Source: Flagellimonas meridianipacifica
GTDB lineage: Bacteria; Bacteroidota; Bacteroidia; Flavobacteriales; Flavobacteriaceae
Assembly: GCF_003001695.1 (NCBI RefSeq)
Contig: NZ_PVYX01000002.1
Location: 124,001 to 188,000, forward strand
Reading direction: 5' to 3'
Length of the DNA: 64,000 nt
Of this stretch, positions 36,402 through 44,740 are shown piece after piece. The notes under the pieces were generated by a model. That model searched no databases and was not told the origin of the DNA. It saw only the letters and a program-made list of their open reading frames with translations. A program made the position numbers and the translations under genes. Position 1 is the stretch's first letter. Every line of letters starts with the position of its first letter.

Positions 36402-37763
36402 CTACAATTCCAAACACTTTATTTTTGACATTCTACTTTCCACAATACGCTGTGTCTCTAGCGTGTTTTTTTGAGGAATAAGGAAAGCTTCAATGTCCGT
36501 TTTGGAATTAATTTCTAAGGTATCTTCAATAAAACCATATCCTCTATATTGCCCATCGTCAACAAGTACAAAGGCGTTCTCGTTTACATGTCTTCCTTTT
36601 TCTTTTAGAATTTTCACACCGGCCTTTTCCTTGGCCAAATCAGCTATGGCTTTGTCTACTTTTTCATTGTAGCCGTCTATTTGCTCCTTCCCGGAACAAA
36701 TCCCTTCACAAGAAGTACTTTCATAAAAAGAACAATTCGATTCGGTCAATTGCAGATGACAGAATTTCGGACATAATTGATACGTCGAGCAGATTTGTTT
36801 TAAAAAGAGTCTACAGTCAGTCAGGTTATAAAACACTTTTATAGGTTGTTGAATGTGTTTTAAGGTATTGAAAGCCAAATGTTTTATGCCCTTTCGGTCC
36901 TCATAACAGAATATTCCGAATTGTTTGATATTCCTTTTTTGCGCTCGATTGTACAATGGAAAATGCTTTTTGATTTCTGCAGATTCCATCAAAAGTGCCA
37001 CTAATTCACTTCCAGAGAGTTCAAAATCGATGTGGGCGGTCTCTCTGCACAATCGAATCTCCTTTTCACTTTTGTCATAAAAATGACCGAGGACTCTTTT
37101 TTTTAGGTTGATGGCTTTGCCCACATAAATAATAGTGCCATTTCTATCCTTGAAATAGTAGATGCCAGGTTTTTGAGGAATGGCATCAATCTCAGATTTG
37201 TCTAAATGTGGTGGAAGTGTTGCCTCTTGGCTTCGCGCATGTAAAAAGGTTTGAAATACGGTTTGTGAAGTGGGTGTTTGTAAGAGCTTTTCAAAAAGCA
37301 GTACGGTAGCATGGGCATCCCCTCGGGCACGGTGCCGGTCTGAAAGCGGTATGTTAACAGAAGAACATAGTTTTCCCAAACTATAAGACCGTAGGCCAGG
37401 AATCAGTTTTCGAGATAGACGGACAGTACATAATTTTTTGCGAACAAAAGCTACTCCCAGTTGTCGGAATTCTTCTTTAACGACTCCATAGTCAAAATTA
37501 ACGGAGTGAGCTACAAAGATGCTGTCTTGGGTAAGATTCAACACGGTATCTGCTATATCGGAGAAGAGTGGCGCATTGGCAACCATCTGATTGTCAATGC
37601 CCGTAAGTCCGGTTATAAAATATGGGATGGGACATTGAGGGTTCACCAGAGAAGTAAACTCATCAATAATCTTTTGACCATCATGCTTGAATATGGCAAT
37701 TTCGGTAATCCGGTTGCCCTTGATACCGTTTCCCGTGGTTTCTATATCGATTATAGTGTACAC
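36402..37763 (-). CDS. DnaQ-like 3'-5' exonuclease fused to a GIY-YIG (UvrC/Cho-like) endonuclease
   Basis: 453 aa. The N-terminal exonuclease has all five DEDDh residues: D6 and E8 (DIETT), D91 (HSVNFDYG), H144 and D149 (HRARGDAHAT). The GIY-YIG domain (~198-285) has GIYYF at 200-204, YVG at 213-215 and the catalytic Arg in KKRVLGHF. A cysteine-rich UvrC-like linker follows (LCPKFCHLQ, CSFYESTSCEGIC). Such fusions are known in Bacteroidota and probably work in nucleotide-excision-type DNA repair. No uvrA/B is nearby. A tiny membrane-peptide frame lies upstream. Confidence 0.94.
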   Translation of the reverse strand: MYTIIDIETTGNGIKGNRITEIAIFKHDGQKIIDEFTSLVNPQCPIPYFITGLTGIDNQMVANAPLFSDIADTVLNLTQDSIFVAHSVNFDYGVVKEEFRQLGVAFVRKKLCTVRLSRKLIPGLRSYSLGKLCSSVNIPLSDRHRARGDAHATVLLFEKLLQTPTSQTVFQTFLHARSQEATLPPHLDKSEIDAIPQKPGIYYFKDRNGTIIYVGKAINLKKRVLGHFYDKSEKEIRLCRETAHIDFELSGSELVALLMESAEIKKHFPLYNRAQKRNIKQFGIFCYEDRKGIKHLAFNTLKHIQQPIKVFYNLTDCRLFLKQICSTYQLCPKFCHLQLTESNCSFYESTSCEGICSGKEQIDGYNEKVDKAIADLAKEKAGVKILKEKGRHVNENAFVLVDDGQYRGYGFIEDTLEINSKTDIEAFLIPQKNTLETQRIVESRMSKIKCLEL

Positions 37764-37819
37764 ATGACTAAGTTAGCCAGAAAATATCGATACAAGAAGG
37801 CAAAAATGTCAAGCGATTG

Positions 37820-37954
37820 TTACAGCAGTATGTTCCTACCCAACACGGACATGATGAAGAATACGGTAATGGAAATAATGAGACAACTAATAGCTGCTAC
37901 GCGGTTGTCCTGAACGGAAAATTCTTTTTTGGCACGAAGTAATAAGACTTTCAT
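37820..37954 (-). CDS. 44-aa membrane peptide upstream of the nuclease gene (candidate)
   Basis: The minus strand ATG at 37954 encodes MKVLLLRAKKEFSVQDNRV followed by a hydrophobic helix AAISCLIISITVFFIMSVLG and RNILL. The basic N-terminus and single helix form a sensible membrane peptide, and the stop is 56 bp before the start of the nuclease gene on the same strand. There is no support beyond composition and position. Confidence 0.4.
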   Translation of the reverse strand: MKVLLLRAKKEFSVQDNRVAAISCLIISITVFFIMSVLGRNILL

Positions 37955-38464
37955 AGGGGATTACTTTAAATCAAAGGTGATAACACACTATGACCGGATT
38001 AAAAACTATCGCTTAAAGCAAAGAAGTTCGGATAAACGGTAATCCTTATTTGTTTTACCGAAAAATGTGGTCCTTCACCTATTTTTCTTAAATCTGCAAG
38101 GGTTGCTTGGTCGAGTAAAAGAGTGAGTTAAACGTTATAAACCAAGGAATTGAGTTAATTTTTATCTTATAGTTTGGCGAACTTTTATCCTATGTAACCA
38201 TCCAATACGATCATTTAAGTAAAATCAACTCACTAAAAACGGAATCATATATCCAAAGAAACCATCCATCCATTGAAAAAGGTCATCCCTCAAAGACAAG
38301 GTCAGTAATTTAGTTACAATTTTTACTTTCACCGTGTTCGCTGTTATGACTTACACAACCTCCCAAAAGCAGCGATGGTAGCCTGATGCAATTAAAGGTT
38401 AGCGTATAATCTGAAGACTTAAATCATAACAGAACAGTTTTAATTTAACTACTAAGCGAAGTAT
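37955..38464. other. 510-bp gene-free stretch at the left edge of the accessory island
   Basis: No credible reading frame is seen on either strand. It is AT-rich with several stop-dense blocks, and contains the left copy of the 13-bp direct repeat (38350-38362). The promoter for the amidase operon should lie in the last ~100 bp, but no TAnnTTTG box with a partner is obvious. Confidence 0.6.
38350..38362 (+). repeat. 13-bp direct repeat, left copy (possible attachment site)
   Basis: CTTACACAACCTC, identical to 46609-46621. The two copies bracket the seven-gene accessory cluster and sit in gene-free DNA on both sides. Confidence 0.55.
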
Positions 38465-39067
38465 ATGTTGGTACTTCTAGACAATGGACATGGGGGGATA
38501 ATCGAAGGTGTTTATCAAACACCAGGTAAAAGAAGTCCAATTTGGAAGGATGGGTCACAGTTATTTGAAGGAGAGTTTAATCGTGCTGTAGTGAACCGAA
38601 TTGTTGAGGCTTTAACGGGATTAGGGGTCAATTACGTAAACATTGCACCAGAATATCACGATGTAAGCTTGAAAACCAGGGTAGAAAGAGCAAATCGCTA
38701 TGCCAATGCACCATGTTTTTATCTAAGTGTCCATTCAAATTCAGGAGGAGGGTGTGGTTTTGAAGTATTCACGAGTCCAGGTGATGATAAAAGTGACAAG
38801 ATAGCCGAGATTTTTGGAATTGAGTATCAGAACGTTTTTCCTGATAAAACACTTCGAGCGGACCATACTGACAACGATTTGGATAAAGAGCAAAGGTTTT
38901 ACGTGCTCACGCACACCAAAATGCCATCAATCTTGACGGAAAGCTTTTTCATGGATAATGAACAAGAGTGCAAATCTATTTTAATGACACGCCAAGGAAG
39001 GGATAAGATAGCACAGTATCATTTGAATGCCATTTTGAAGGTAAAACAGCAAGTATTCAATACATGA
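38465..39067 (+). CDS. N-acetylmuramoyl-L-alanine amidase (Amidase_3 type)
   Basis: A 200-aa zinc amidase that cuts the MurNAc-L-Ala bond of peptidoglycan. MLVLLDNGHGG carries the first Zn ligand H9; E35/E37 (LFEGEFN) is the second, H90 (LSVHSNSGGG) the third, and E159 (LTESFFM) the catalytic Glu. It has no signal peptide, unlike AmiA/B/C, which is the pattern of phage or bacteriocin-type lysins that need another route to reach the wall. The PGKRSP loop resembles phage/prophage amidases of Bacteroidota. It is the first gene of the island and overlaps the next (ATGA). Confidence 0.92.
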   Translation: MLVLLDNGHGGIIEGVYQTPGKRSPIWKDGSQLFEGEFNRAVVNRIVEALTGLGVNYVNIAPEYHDVSLKTRVERANRYANAPCFYLSVHSNSGGGCGFEVFTSPGDDKSDKIAEIFGIEYQNVFPDKTLRADHTDNDLDKEQRFYVLTHTKMPSILTESFFMDNEQECKSILMTRQGRDKIAQYHLNAILKVKQQVFNT

Positions 39068-39528
39068 TAAAATTCTCAACGTTTTTCCCTTTAATTGGAA
39101 TTTGTGTTTTGTTAGTAAACTGCACCTCCACAAAGGTAGCCGCCTACGATCAGTACTCCTATGAAAGGGCTGTTGATTTAAGAACCAAGATACTTGTGAT
39201 TATGGATAAGGCTACAGAGCCATATGAAAATCATAAGGAAGAAGCCAACAATCTACTCATTGAAATTAGGGAAATGGCACAGTATGAGAGAAACAAGGCA
39301 AATAATGAAACTTCATCTAGAATGTGGGAAATGTTCGAAGACGAAAGCAAATCTTTTATTGGTGGATTTATACATAGATGGAACGATAGGGGCCAATTTT
39401 CTCCGCTGTTTGTAGAGGAGGCAAAACTCCAGGTCTTAGAAGCAATGAATCTCTTAATACAATTTGAACTCAAAAAAGATACTCAAACCAAAAACAACCT
39501 TCAGACACTAATTCTAGGAAGTCAATGA
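39064..39528 (+). CDS. small lipoprotein in the amidase operon
   Basis: 154 aa. MIKFSTFFPLIGICVLLVNC is a lipoprotein signal (Cys20). The mature part is helical and charged (RAVDLRTKILVIMDKATEPYENHKEEANNLLIEIREMA, and EEAKLQVLEAMNLLIQFELKK). No known domain is recognised. It overlaps the amidase by four bases at its start and the next gene by four bases at its end, so the three are translationally coupled. A lipoprotein next to a lysin suggests an outer-membrane partner or immunity role (inference only). Confidence 0.85.
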   Translation: MIKFSTFFPLIGICVLLVNCTSTKVAAYDQYSYERAVDLRTKILVIMDKATEPYENHKEEANNLLIEIREMAQYERNKANNETSSRMWEMFEDESKSFIGGFIHRWNDRGQFSPLFVEEAKLQVLEAMNLLIQFELKKDTQTKNNLQTLILGSQ

Positions 39529-39872
39529 TTAAAAAACCAATAGACATAACGGAGGGATTAAATGAAGTAAAAACAGTACTCTTTCAAATTTTTGGAAAAG
39601 AGTATGTGAATTTTAAAGAGGAAACCAAAAAAGACATAGAAACTTTCATGCGGGCATCCAAAAACAAGCTTGAAAGATGGACTACACTACTTTCGAAAAA
39701 ACAAATAACTCTGGATGAATATGAATGGTTGGTTAAAAGTCAGAAAGAGTTGTTTGTCTTTAATGAACTTGAAAAAGCGGGTGTTTCAAAAATGAGGATA
39801 AGGCAACTAAGAAAGAATACTATCAAGGCCGTTCTAGATATTGGTAAGAGTTTGGTAAAGAAGAATATATGA
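39525..39872 (+). CDS. small cytosolic protein of unknown function, 115 aa
   Basis: An all-helical, charged protein (TKKDIETFMRASKNKLERWTTLLSKKQITLDEYEWLVKSQKELF) with no signal peptide or membrane segment. It starts in an ATGA overlap with the lipoprotein gene. It ends in a basic helix (RQLRKNTIKAVLDIGKSLVKKNI). I do not recognise the family. In this position it could be a chaperone, adaptor or antitoxin-like partner of a neighbour, but there is no motif to prove it. Confidence 0.75.
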   Translation: MIKKPIDITEGLNEVKTVLFQIFGKEYVNFKEETKKDIETFMRASKNKLERWTTLLSKKQITLDEYEWLVKSQKELFVFNELEKAGVSKMRIRQLRKNTIKAVLDIGKSLVKKNI

Positions 39873-39965
39873 ACAATGGAAAATAATCAATTTCAGAAAA
39901 AGGATTAAAACATAGATACAATTTCCATCCCTAAAGCATACCCTCACAATAAAAGCAAGCTGTCC

Positions 39966-41186
39966 ATGAAATCAATAATCTACTTACCTGGTGTTTTAGG
40001 AAAAAAGCATAGTGATTCCGCAAAAGAGTACGCTAAAAGATATCTGTACTCTATGGATAGAATGGATTGGGACAGGTTCAAAAAATACTATTTGGAAGAG
40101 GAAGATTTTCATTTTGGTCTTGGTGGAACCTTTACCACCTCTGTCACATCCATATTTGAATACAACTCAAAAAACAAGGAAGAGGCGGTTGAGGTCTGTA
40201 AAATCTATGAATGCTCATATGATGAGAATTTTACCAAAAAGTTTGAAAAAAAGAATGCCATTCAAAAGCTGGGACTTGTTTTAATAATCCTTCTTTCAAA
40301 AACGGGAACACTGATGAAAGCATTTTTTCTAAAAAATACCATTAGTGGAAAAAAGAAATTGGAGATTTTATACTTCCTATTTTTCTTGTTGTTGATTTCC
40401 ATCTTTGCTTTGATATTGTTTCCTGCGGTACTTACTTCGATTACCGATATTGTAACAAATGCGCTTCCAAAAGATTCGGAACTATCCAGAACAATACATG
40501 AAAAAATAGCGCCATGGGTCGCTGTCTCCCATTGGATAACGGCAGGCCTAGCTATTGTGACCGTTGCTTTTCCTAAGTTTAGGAATACTGTTTCTGAAAA
40601 AGCCACGGATTTTCTCTGCATGGATTCGTATCTGACCATGGGAAACAATAAATTGGAGCTTACCGGTAAAGTGGAAAGCTTGGTCGAAGCAGTTTTGGAA
40701 GAGGATAATCCCGATTCTCTTGAATTGCATAGTTACGGCTTTGGTGGAATTGTTCTTATTGATTCCATATTTCCGTATGGCAATATCCCAAATTATCGCA
40801 TGGCGAATGAAATAAAGAGAGTGGTGACGATAAGATGCCCTTATGATTTCATCTCTACGTATTATCCTGATTACTTTAAAAACCGCGGAACCTTTCAGGA
40901 TATCGCACTCGAAAGTTGGTATAACATATATTCGGATACGGATATTTTATCATCAAACTATGATATCTCGACCTCGAACGGCGCAAACTTCCTAAATATA
41001 GGAGAATTGGGTATTCCAATTAAAAACTTGCCATACAACCTCATAAATACCAAAACTCTCGGTCTTTGGAAGCACCTAAAAATATTGAGTTTTAAAACAC
41101 ATCAGACCTATTGGGGAGAAAGTGCGATGACGGCAAACTGTCTTTATCTGATAATGGAACAGGCGTTGCCGGCTGAAACCGTGTGA
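39966..41186 (+). CDS. membrane protein with lipase-like serine hydrolase motif
   Basis: 406 aa. The N-terminus MKSIIYLPGVLGKKH looks like the oxyanion strand of an alpha/beta hydrolase. At ~252-261 LELHSYGFGG has the form of a nucleophile elbow (H255-S256-Y257-G258), though Leu replaces the first Gly. Two membrane helices (~133-158 and ~184-203) split the two halves, with a further hydrophobic run at 100-111. The resulting shape is a lipase-type domain interrupted by a hairpin membrane insert. I do not know a named family. It sits 93 bp after the small gene cluster. Confidence 0.7.
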   Translation: MKSIIYLPGVLGKKHSDSAKEYAKRYLYSMDRMDWDRFKKYYLEEEDFHFGLGGTFTTSVTSIFEYNSKNKEEAVEVCKIYECSYDENFTKKFEKKNAIQKLGLVLIILLSKTGTLMKAFFLKNTISGKKKLEILYFLFFLLLISIFALILFPAVLTSITDIVTNALPKDSELSRTIHEKIAPWVAVSHWITAGLAIVTVAFPKFRNTVSEKATDFLCMDSYLTMGNNKLELTGKVESLVEAVLEEDNPDSLELHSYGFGGIVLIDSIFPYGNIPNYRMANEIKRVVTIRCPYDFISTYYPDYFKNRGTFQDIALESWYNIYSDTDILSSNYDISTSNGANFLNIGELGIPIKNLPYNLINTKTLGLWKHLKILSFKTHQTYWGESAMTANCLYLIMEQALPAETV

Positions 41187-41286
41187 ACTCTTGGAATAAA
41201 AAAACCTCTGCTTCATTAGGGACAATTGACAAATACATAATGAGTCCTATGCTTTAGGACCAAGTTTAACAGATAAATACATGATA

Positions 41287-42828
41287 ATGGATAAAGAAGT
41301 GTTACCAGAGGTTTTAATGAATTCTGTTTTAGGAAAACTCTATGACGTTTTGACAAATGGGGATGATGTTGTCCCAAAATCGGATGATAATTATTTGGCC
41401 TGGTTACCAGTTGGGATGCCTTTTCCAAAGGAAGAATTGGAATTTCTGTCCACTGGCTTTACGGGTATTTATAGAGAGCATGAACCCCAGCGAAGGAGAG
41501 TTCGACAAGGGGAGCAGCCTTCTCCAGAACCTAGGGAAAAAACGGCAGAAGAAATAAATCAGCTTCTGGCTCAAGATGTAACCCGTAGATACATGCAAGC
41601 GGAGAATCTATCAAGACTATGTGATATGATTCCAGATACCAGCGGGGTAAAAGGTAAGGTCACCATGAATAAATGGGAACAGGAAAACAGCCTCAGTCTG
41701 GCATATCAGCATATATTAAAGTTCAGTCAAGTTGCAAACTTTGAGCCTGATGAAAAAACCAAGAAAAAGATTGAACGTTTACGTGGACTGCTTCAAGAGA
41801 AAAAAATAAAAAAGAACCTTGTTACTGAGGAAGAGGAGGAAGTGTTGGAAGAGACTGCATTGGTGAAGAAGTATAATGAAAAACTACAGAATTATCTCAA
41901 TATAGCTCTGGAGTACAACAACCATAGAGTAAATGCGCTTGCGGGGAAAGACCCTGCTGCCGTCCATTTTTGGGCAATGAATGCCAGTATCCTTAGAAGC
42001 AAGGTAATGGCCGCCAAAAATGATTGGATTACCAATGGATACAAAGAAGAGTATGACCAAATTGCGGCTTACATCGCTCAGGTAGAAGGGAGAAGCATGC
42101 TTACTCTAAAACAACAATATTTGGATGATTTTGATAAGGCAAGACTGACCGGACCTTCTTCGGGTTCAGATTTCTTTTACACATCCTTGTTGCCGGGAGG
42201 TTTTGCAGAAACCGATAATGGTTGGACAGAATTCAGTTTCGGTAAAAGTGATTTTGCTTCAAACTATAAATTCGATTCCAAAAAAGGTGGAGGCGGAGGT
42301 TCTCTATCCTTGGGCGCCCTGAGCATTGGTGGACGTGGAAGTCGAGAGAAACGAAAAACTTCCAAAAAAATAGACGTTTCCACGTTCAAACTTCGATTCA
42401 AAATATGTCAAGTGCCAATTAGTAGACCGTGGTTCAAAATAAACTTTTTGACAAGTAAATATTGGAGATTTGATCAAAACAATACAGAGTTCAAAGACAA
42501 TATGGTTTCAGATGGTGCTTCTCCGCCAGAAGGTATGATACCCGCATTCACGACCACAGCCATATTCGTAAAAGACCTTCATTTACACTTTGGTGAGCGC
42601 AATACCCGGATTAAAGCAGAGATGGATAAGGCTGGTGGAGGGGGAAGCATTTCTTGGGGTCCTTTTCATGCAGGAGGCCATTATGAAACTCATAAACAAC
42701 AACGGAATATGCAATCCCAAAGCGAATCGCAGGGAATCAAAATAAAGGGAATGCAGCTGATTGGCTTTAAGTGCCATGTCCTTAAAAAATCCCCGGACCC
42801 AAAAGCAAATATTTCAGAGTGGGTTTAA
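41287..42828 (+). CDS. large protein of unknown function, paralogous to the next gene
   Basis: 513 aa from ATG 41287 (41281 adds two residues). The N-terminal half is charged and helical (EKTKKKIERLRGLLQEKKIKKN, then LVTEEEEEVLEETALVKKY). The C-terminal module starts GSDFFYTSLLPGG (~292) and has glycine-rich loops (GGGGGSLSLGALSIGGRG, ~336; GGGGSISWGPFHAGGHY, ~450). KICQVPISRPWFKINFL follows near 375-390, with a C-terminal MQLIGFKCHVL. There is no signal peptide or membrane helix. The same GSDF...(S/T)R(P/A)WF...QLIG order appears in the next protein. Confidence 0.8.
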   Translation: MDKEVLPEVLMNSVLGKLYDVLTNGDDVVPKSDDNYLAWLPVGMPFPKEELEFLSTGFTGIYREHEPQRRRVRQGEQPSPEPREKTAEEINQLLAQDVTRRYMQAENLSRLCDMIPDTSGVKGKVTMNKWEQENSLSLAYQHILKFSQVANFEPDEKTKKKIERLRGLLQEKKIKKNLVTEEEEEVLEETALVKKYNEKLQNYLNIALEYNNHRVNALAGKDPAAVHFWAMNASILRSKVMAAKNDWITNGYKEEYDQIAAYIAQVEGRSMLTLKQQYLDDFDKARLTGPSSGSDFFYTSLLPGGFAETDNGWTEFSFGKSDFASNYKFDSKKGGGGGSLSLGALSIGGRGSREKRKTSKKIDVSTFKLRFKICQVPISRPWFKINFLTSKYWRFDQNNTEFKDNMVSDGASPPEGMIPAFTTTAIFVKDLHLHFGERNTRIKAEMDKAGGGGSISWGPFHAGGHYETHKQQRNMQSQSESQGIKIKGMQLIGFKCHVLKKSPDPKANISEWV

Positions 42829-42844
42829 TTTCCAGAAGTATTAA

Positions 42845-44347
42845 ATGTTCCAATTAGCTACCATATTCGAGAAAATCAAGGAAGATTTTTTTGAGAACCA
42901 AATTAAAAATGAGGATAGGGAGAAATACGGACTTATTTTTTCTCCCTTTTCCACTGGGTTCACTTATGATGATTTCTTGTTCCTAGACTCAAATTCTGCA
43001 TCTGAAAATGCGCAAAAATATATGGATGAGCTTTTGGAATTTTCACAGATTGCAAACACCATTCCCAAGGAAAAGAACTATTGGACAATATCGGACCAAC
43101 AGGACTATTTGTTCTTTCCATATGGAAATATAGTCCAGACCCTTAAATTAATTGATGTTGATACATTGAACACTGCAATGTTGTGCGGTCATCCCATTTT
43201 TGAAAAAGCACTGAGTGCAATCGGCGGAAAATCTCAAAATACTTACCGAATGTATCATTTGAAATGGACCGAACTCATGAGGACGAGGGATAATCTTCTT
43301 CAAAAACCCAGCAGTCTGAATCAGCAAGAAATAGAAGCGCAGCTAAAAGAGAATCAGAGGGAATTGGAGCAAACCGAAGCCGGTTGGAAACTGAATGGAA
43401 ATAAAGAACAGACAGAAATAAAGGTCTTGGGAATCATTAAGGATGAGTTCAAAAGATTCCTGAACAAGTTGGTGAAGACCAAAGGACAATTAGAAACCTT
43501 GGTTCGTACACATGCCGGAACGGGTTCAGACTTTTATTTGACCTCATGTACGCCAAACAATCTTTATAAAGGGGATGATTTTATGTGGAAAAAAATCACA
43601 ATTGGCAAAGAAGAAATACATGATTTGTTGGAAAAAATGAAGACCGAAACATATAATGACATTATTGATTCCGAAGAGCTTTCGGATTTGGCTGTAGAAT
43701 CTATTAGTTTCGAGTTGCTCTTTGCAAGCATAACCAGAGCGTGGTTTGATGAAACCCTTTTGGAATCCCCGTTCTGGGATATAAACATTTTGAGCAAAGA
43801 AGATATTGCTATCCCTAGATTTACCAGTAAGCTCATTTTTATCAGAAATGTTGAATTTCAAGCGCCAGAAGCGTTGCATGTGAATAAGGAGTTGGTAAAA
43901 AGTGTGGCCAAGAAATCTGCTGGCCCATTTATCATAGACTCGGATAGTCTTGACAAAACAGGGAAGTTTAAGCTTCACTCGGTGAATAAAGCACTTAACT
44001 TGGATAGGCACACCGTTTTAGATGTAGGGGCCAAACTGAACCGAAAAAGAAAGTCTGGAAGAGCAAAACCAGTGGTTAATCAAAAACGAAAACAATTTGT
44101 GGCGTTGGCCGGGAGGGTTAGATCGCTAGGGAATAGAAAACCATTGAGAAGTCGTCCGATAAAAAAAACGGCACGAAGCAGAGCAGTGCCCTCCACTTCT
44201 AGAAGAATAACTTCAATTCCTAGAGCTAAAACTGCCGAAACTGCTTCTCAAAAAAAAGCCGAACAGGAATCTTTTCAACTTATCGGGGTAGTCTCCAAAG
44301 AGCTGGAAGCTTTTCCAACTCCAATTAAAAATGCTGATTATGTATGA
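42845..44347 (+). CDS. large protein of unknown function with shared C-terminal module and a highly basic insert
   Basis: 500 aa. It starts 16 bp after the previous gene. The helical N-half has a Glu/Gln-rich coiled stretch (~160-190, EIEAQLKENQRELEQTEAGW). The shared module begins GTGSDFYLTSCTPNN (~224), continues FASITRAWFDETLLESPFWDINIL (~291-315) and ends FQLIGVVSKELEAF (~476). Between them lies a ~75-residue very basic insert (~396-470: KRKSGRAKP, QKRKQFV, SRPIKKTARSR, SRRITSIPRAK). The insert could bind nucleic acid or acidic lipid (inference). Such inserts are absent from its paralogue. Confidence 0.8.
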   Translation: MFQLATIFEKIKEDFFENQIKNEDREKYGLIFSPFSTGFTYDDFLFLDSNSASENAQKYMDELLEFSQIANTIPKEKNYWTISDQQDYLFFPYGNIVQTLKLIDVDTLNTAMLCGHPIFEKALSAIGGKSQNTYRMYHLKWTELMRTRDNLLQKPSSLNQQEIEAQLKENQRELEQTEAGWKLNGNKEQTEIKVLGIIKDEFKRFLNKLVKTKGQLETLVRTHAGTGSDFYLTSCTPNNLYKGDDFMWKKITIGKEEIHDLLEKMKTETYNDIIDSEELSDLAVESISFELLFASITRAWFDETLLESPFWDINILSKEDIAIPRFTSKLIFIRNVEFQAPEALHVNKELVKSVAKKSAGPFIIDSDSLDKTGKFKLHSVNKALNLDRHTVLDVGAKLNRKRKSGRAKPVVNQKRKQFVALAGRVRSLGNRKPLRSRPIKKTARSRAVPSTSRRITSIPRAKTAETASQKKAEQESFQLIGVVSKELEAFPTPIKNADYV

Positions 44348-44740
44348 AAATGGCATAAACTACCATGATCATTTGGTAATCATACCCTTTTAGAAGAACT
44401 AGCTAAAAACTCTTTTGATATTGTGGAGATTTGAATATTAAAATACTTACATCTATTATAATTGTAATCAATAGTATTTGTCAGAAAAGAATAATCATCT
44501 AATTTTAAGGAAACCAGTTGCTTGATGCCTTCCTCTAAAAACTCTTTCCTTAATATATGGATGTTTTGGGGGTTAGATAGTAATCAACCAGCTATTGCCG
44601 GTAAGAAGAAGGAATATTGGAAATAGTAAGGTCCATATCCGTATGAGCTTATCTGTGATTACGAAGTTTACTATTTGTAGGAGGTATTTAAAATCTGGAT
44701 ATTTTAATGCTATGCCAGAAGCAAAAATCGAACTTAGGAC
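44348..44740. other. 393-bp gene-free stretch before the patatin gene
   Basis: No coding frame of note. A short 10-codon frame (44712-44744) overlaps the TTG start of the patatin gene, and AGGAGG lies at 44679-44684. A weak hairpin (ATGAT...ATCAT) follows the upstream stop. No T-run terminator or clear TAnnTTTG box is seen. Confidence 0.5.

Noticed and set aside
37461..37913. 150-codon plus-strand frame antisense to the exonuclease/GIY-YIG gene
   Set aside because: It is a shadow: the minus strand holds all DEDDh motifs of the exonuclease, and the plus frame has no domain or signal.
41244..41260. GTCCTA-N5-TAGGAC hairpin as terminator between island genes
   Set aside because: The stem is only six base pairs and no T-run follows, so termination is unlikely.
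43544..44011. 155-codon minus-strand frame inside the second unknown island protein
   Set aside because: Antisense to a 500-codon gene with a conserved module; composition is that of a shadow frame (Phe/Cys/Ile-rich, no domain).
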